Positions 20,880 to 22,368 of a DNA stretch of 22,368 nucleotides are shown in pieces. Position 1 is the first letter of the stretch; each line of letters begins with the position of its first letter. The notes below the pieces were generated by a model, which was not told where the DNA came from, did not search any database, and worked only from the letters and a program-made list of their open reading frames with translations. Made by a program: the position numbers and the translations under genes. The stretch lies in IMG/VR virus record IMGVR_UViG_3300013372_001277, positions 1 to 22,368 of that record; one strand, 5' to 3'. This DNA comes from a virus.

Positions 20880-20896
20880 TGTTTTTAGGACACACC

Positions 20897-21274
20897 ATGA
20901 CGACCCCATACGACAACCACGACAGCGGTTTCACCCGCGCAGACCGCAAGATTGCGGCGAACTACGGCGTTGATCTTGACGCACCAGCGCAGGAGAAGTG
21001 CTATTCCTGCGGCAAGCTGTTCGAGGCTGGCGAACTCAACAAGGGCGGCGACTGCTTGACGTGCGCCGCTGAGATCCACGCGCAGGAATGCGCGGCGTTT
21101 GTTTCGGCTCCCACGATGGCCGGTTGCAAGGCTCTGATGGGTCAATCCGTGAACACAACGGGCCGCGCAAAGTGGCTGTTATTACTGGCTCACGAAGCTG
21201 CCATCGTTGCAGCGATACCTGCGCTGACATCGCACGGCTACACCGCCACGCTGAAAAACATGGAGGCGAAGTAA
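20897..21274 (+). CDS. Zinc-ribbon-like small protein, first gene of early operon
   Basis: The 125-residue product carries two CxxC knuckles, CYSC (35-38) and CLTC (53-56), 14 residues apart, which should bind one zinc ion. A Ser/Thr/Asp-rich N terminus precedes it, and an Ala-rich helical C-terminal half follows (RAKWLLLLAHEAAIVAAIPA). A longer frame from a TTG at 20879 would start inside the -10 box, so the ATG at 20897 with AGGA upstream is preferred. Function is unknown; early position suggests a DNA- or protein-binding role. The stop overlaps the next ATG (TAATG). Confidence 0.75.
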   Translation: MTTPYDNHDSGFTRADRKIAANYGVDLDAPAQEKCYSCGKLFEAGELNKGGDCLTCAAEIHAQECAAFVSAPTMAGCKALMGQSVNTTGRAKWLLLLAHEAAIVAAIPALTSHGYTATLKNMEAK

Positions 21275-21426
21275 TGGACACGTTTTGGATTGCGATGGTG
21301 TCCGGTGCAATTCTGCTGGGCTGCGCCCTGGGCGTGGCAAGCCTTACAAACCGGGATGAGCGTGCAGAAGACGAACGGATGCGGCAGGAGTTGGAGCGGC
21401 GGTCGCAGCGAAATGAGTGGGAGTGA
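21274..21426 (+). CDS. Single-span membrane microprotein (50 aa)
   Basis: The product has an N-terminal membrane span (FWIAMVSGAILLGCALGVAS) followed by a highly charged tail rich in Glu and Arg (DERAEDERMRQELERRSQRN). It overlaps both neighbours (TAATG before, GTGA after), which supports real translation. No family is recognised; it could be a membrane-anchored coil in the early stage of infection. Confidence 0.65.
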   Translation: MDTFWIAMVSGAILLGCALGVASLTNRDERAEDERMRQELERRSQRNEWE

Positions 21427-21524
21427 AAGCGTTGGCGTATGTGACGCTGGCCGCATGGATTGTGGCTCTGGTTGCAGTGGGCCTTGGGTACTTAGTTGCA
21501 AAGGTAGAGGGAGATACGAAATGA
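21423..21524 (+). CDS. Single-span membrane microprotein (33 aa)
   Basis: A GTG overlapping the previous stop opens 33 codons: a short basic start (KALAY), one hydrophobic span (LAAWIVALVAVGLGYLVA) and a charged tail (KVEGDTK). It ends in an ATGA overlap with the RecT-like gene, and an AGGGAG inside it serves as ribosome site for that gene. It may encode a functional membrane peptide or mainly couple translation. Confidence 0.55.
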   Translation: MKALAYVTLAAWIVALVAVGLGYLVAKVEGDTK

Positions 21525-22368
21525 CGAACGAACTAGCGAAGCAGGACGGCGGGGCCGTGGACCGCTACAACGATGAAACAATGCTGAACACGCTGAAAGA
21601 GACGGTATGCAAAGGCGCGACAGTACCGCAGTTTCGCATGTTTATCGAAGTTTGCAAGCGCACGGGGTTGGACCCCTTTTTGAAAGAAATATGGTTTGTG
21701 CCTGGTGTTGGCGTGATGGCGGGGCGCGACGGCTATCTGAGAGTTGCGAATGAGCATCCGATGTTTGACGGCATGGATACAAAGGTTGAACGTGACGCGC
21801 AGAGCAAGCCAGTCAAGGCGACGTGTTCCGTCTACAGGAAAGACCGAAGCCATCCCATTACGTGCGAGGCGTACTACAACGAGTACAAGAAATCTGGCAA
21901 CGTGTGGCAGACGTACCCGTCCGCGATGATCTCGAAGGTTGCCGAAGTTCTGGCGCTGAAGCGTTCGTTCTCAATCAATGGCGTGGTGACCGAGGAAGAA
22001 ATCGGCCCGCAGGAACCAACAGGATCACGCGAAGCGCAGCAAGACGTTGCGGCGGCAAAGCTGGCCAAGATGAAGGGCGAAGCGCCGCCGGTGCATGTTG
22101 CCGAGTTCACGGACGAACCGCCGCAGATGGAATCGCCAGCCGAGAAGATTTCGTTTAAGGCGCTGGAGTCATTTAAGGACATCAAGGCCCAGTTTAAGAA
22201 TTTGGGCGGCGAGGCGCGGTATTACGGCGTGTTGAAGACGTTCGGCGCGGCGAAGTCGAACCAGTTGACGATGGACAACGCACGGACGGCCTACGCGGCG
22301 CTGGCGGCTGAACTGAAGGGTATCAAGCTGGCTGCGGCAGACCGAGAGGAAACGGACAAGCCGCAACA
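21521..22368 (+). CDS. RecT/Bet-family single-strand annealing protein (3' end outside window)
   Basis: At least 282 residues are visible with no stop before the window edge. The N-terminal 165 residues show the RecT/Bet pattern: LKETVCKGATVPQFRMFIEV, KRTGLDPFLKEIWFV (46-60), AGRDGYLRVANEHPMFDG (67-84), CSVYRKDRSHPITCEAYYNE (102-121), and WQTYPSAMISKVAEVLALKR (129-148) ending FSINGVVTEEEIG. The later part is an acidic linker and a second helical region (YYGVLKTFGAAKSNQLTMDN). Such proteins anneal complementary single strands in phage recombination and concatemer formation. The ATG is in an ATGA overlap and preceded by AGGGAG. An exonuclease partner, if any, would lie beyond the right edge. 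Confidence 0.9.
   Translation, partial: MTNELAKQDGGAVDRYNDETMLNTLKETVCKGATVPQFRMFIEVCKRTGLDPFLKEIWFVPGVGVMAGRDGYLRVANEHPMFDGMDTKVERDAQSKPVKATCSVYRKDRSHPITCEAYYNEYKKSGNVWQTYPSAMISKVAEVLALKRSFSINGVVTEEEIGPQEPTGSREAQQDVAAAKLAKMKGEAPPVHVAEFTDEPPQMESPAEKISFKALESFKDIKAQFKNLGGEARYYGVLKTFGAAKSNQLTMDNARTAYAALAAELKGIKLAAADREETDKPQ

Overview
The window is most easily read as a stretch of a tailed, podovirus-type phage (or prophage) genome of moderately high GC. It carries a large-terminase gene, then a virion-assembly block in the usual head-to-tail order, a lysis region, and the start of an early/recombination region. I see no integrase, tRNA, CRISPR array or bacterial housekeeping gene, so the sequence alone does not decide between free phage and prophage. 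The portal, SU10-type coat protein, adaptor, P22 gp10-like nozzle and large ejection-type proteins point to a short-tailed phage; no tape-measure or tube protein is present. Host is uncertain. Several genes carry Sec-type leaders ending in forms such as '..LSAQT' and '..LAAQTPP', a style common in Acidobacteriota, so an acidobacterial host is a weak inference.

Layout. 1-150: possible 3' end of a rightward gene cut by the window edge, then about 150 bases with nothing recognisable. 304-1728 (minus): terminase large subunit. 1729-1796: divergent control region with a 38-bp near-perfect palindrome that overlaps a sigma70-like promoter pointing at the portal gene. 1797-6037: portal, small protein, scaffold, major capsid protein, closed by a strong hairpin terminator. 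6107-7691: conserved small phage protein, a GT-A glycosyltransferase, and the head-tail adaptor. 7688-9786: four small or medium genes that all begin with secretion-signal-like N termini, one of them a fibre-like protein. 9845-12724: tail fibre, glycine-rich fibre-tip-like protein, and P22 gp10-like nozzle/hub. 12721-18381: small protein, GNAT-like protein, and three large proteins that look like internal/ejection proteins, the first ending in an S74 intramolecular chaperone domain. 18387-20025: microproteins and a lysis cassette with a Tlde1/L,D-transpeptidase-like enzyme, a holin-like protein and an anchored coiled-coil protein.

20058-20806 (minus): a T5orf172-type GIY-YIG protein and a small unknown protein, separated by a plus-strand terminator. 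20807-20896: second divergent control region with a good promoter. 20897-22368 (plus): zinc-ribbon-like protein, two single-span membrane microproteins, and a RecT-family annealing protein cut by the right edge.

The plus-strand block is very compact. Most neighbours share ATGA, GTGA or TAATG junctions, which implies translational coupling and settles many start sites. The proposed flow is: terminase packages DNA through the portal into a shell built from scaffold and coat protein; adaptor, nozzle and fibres complete the tail; the large Ala/Gln/Asn-rich proteins are probably packaged and ejected; the cassette at 19158-20025 lyses the cell; the genes from 20897 onward serve recombination or replication.
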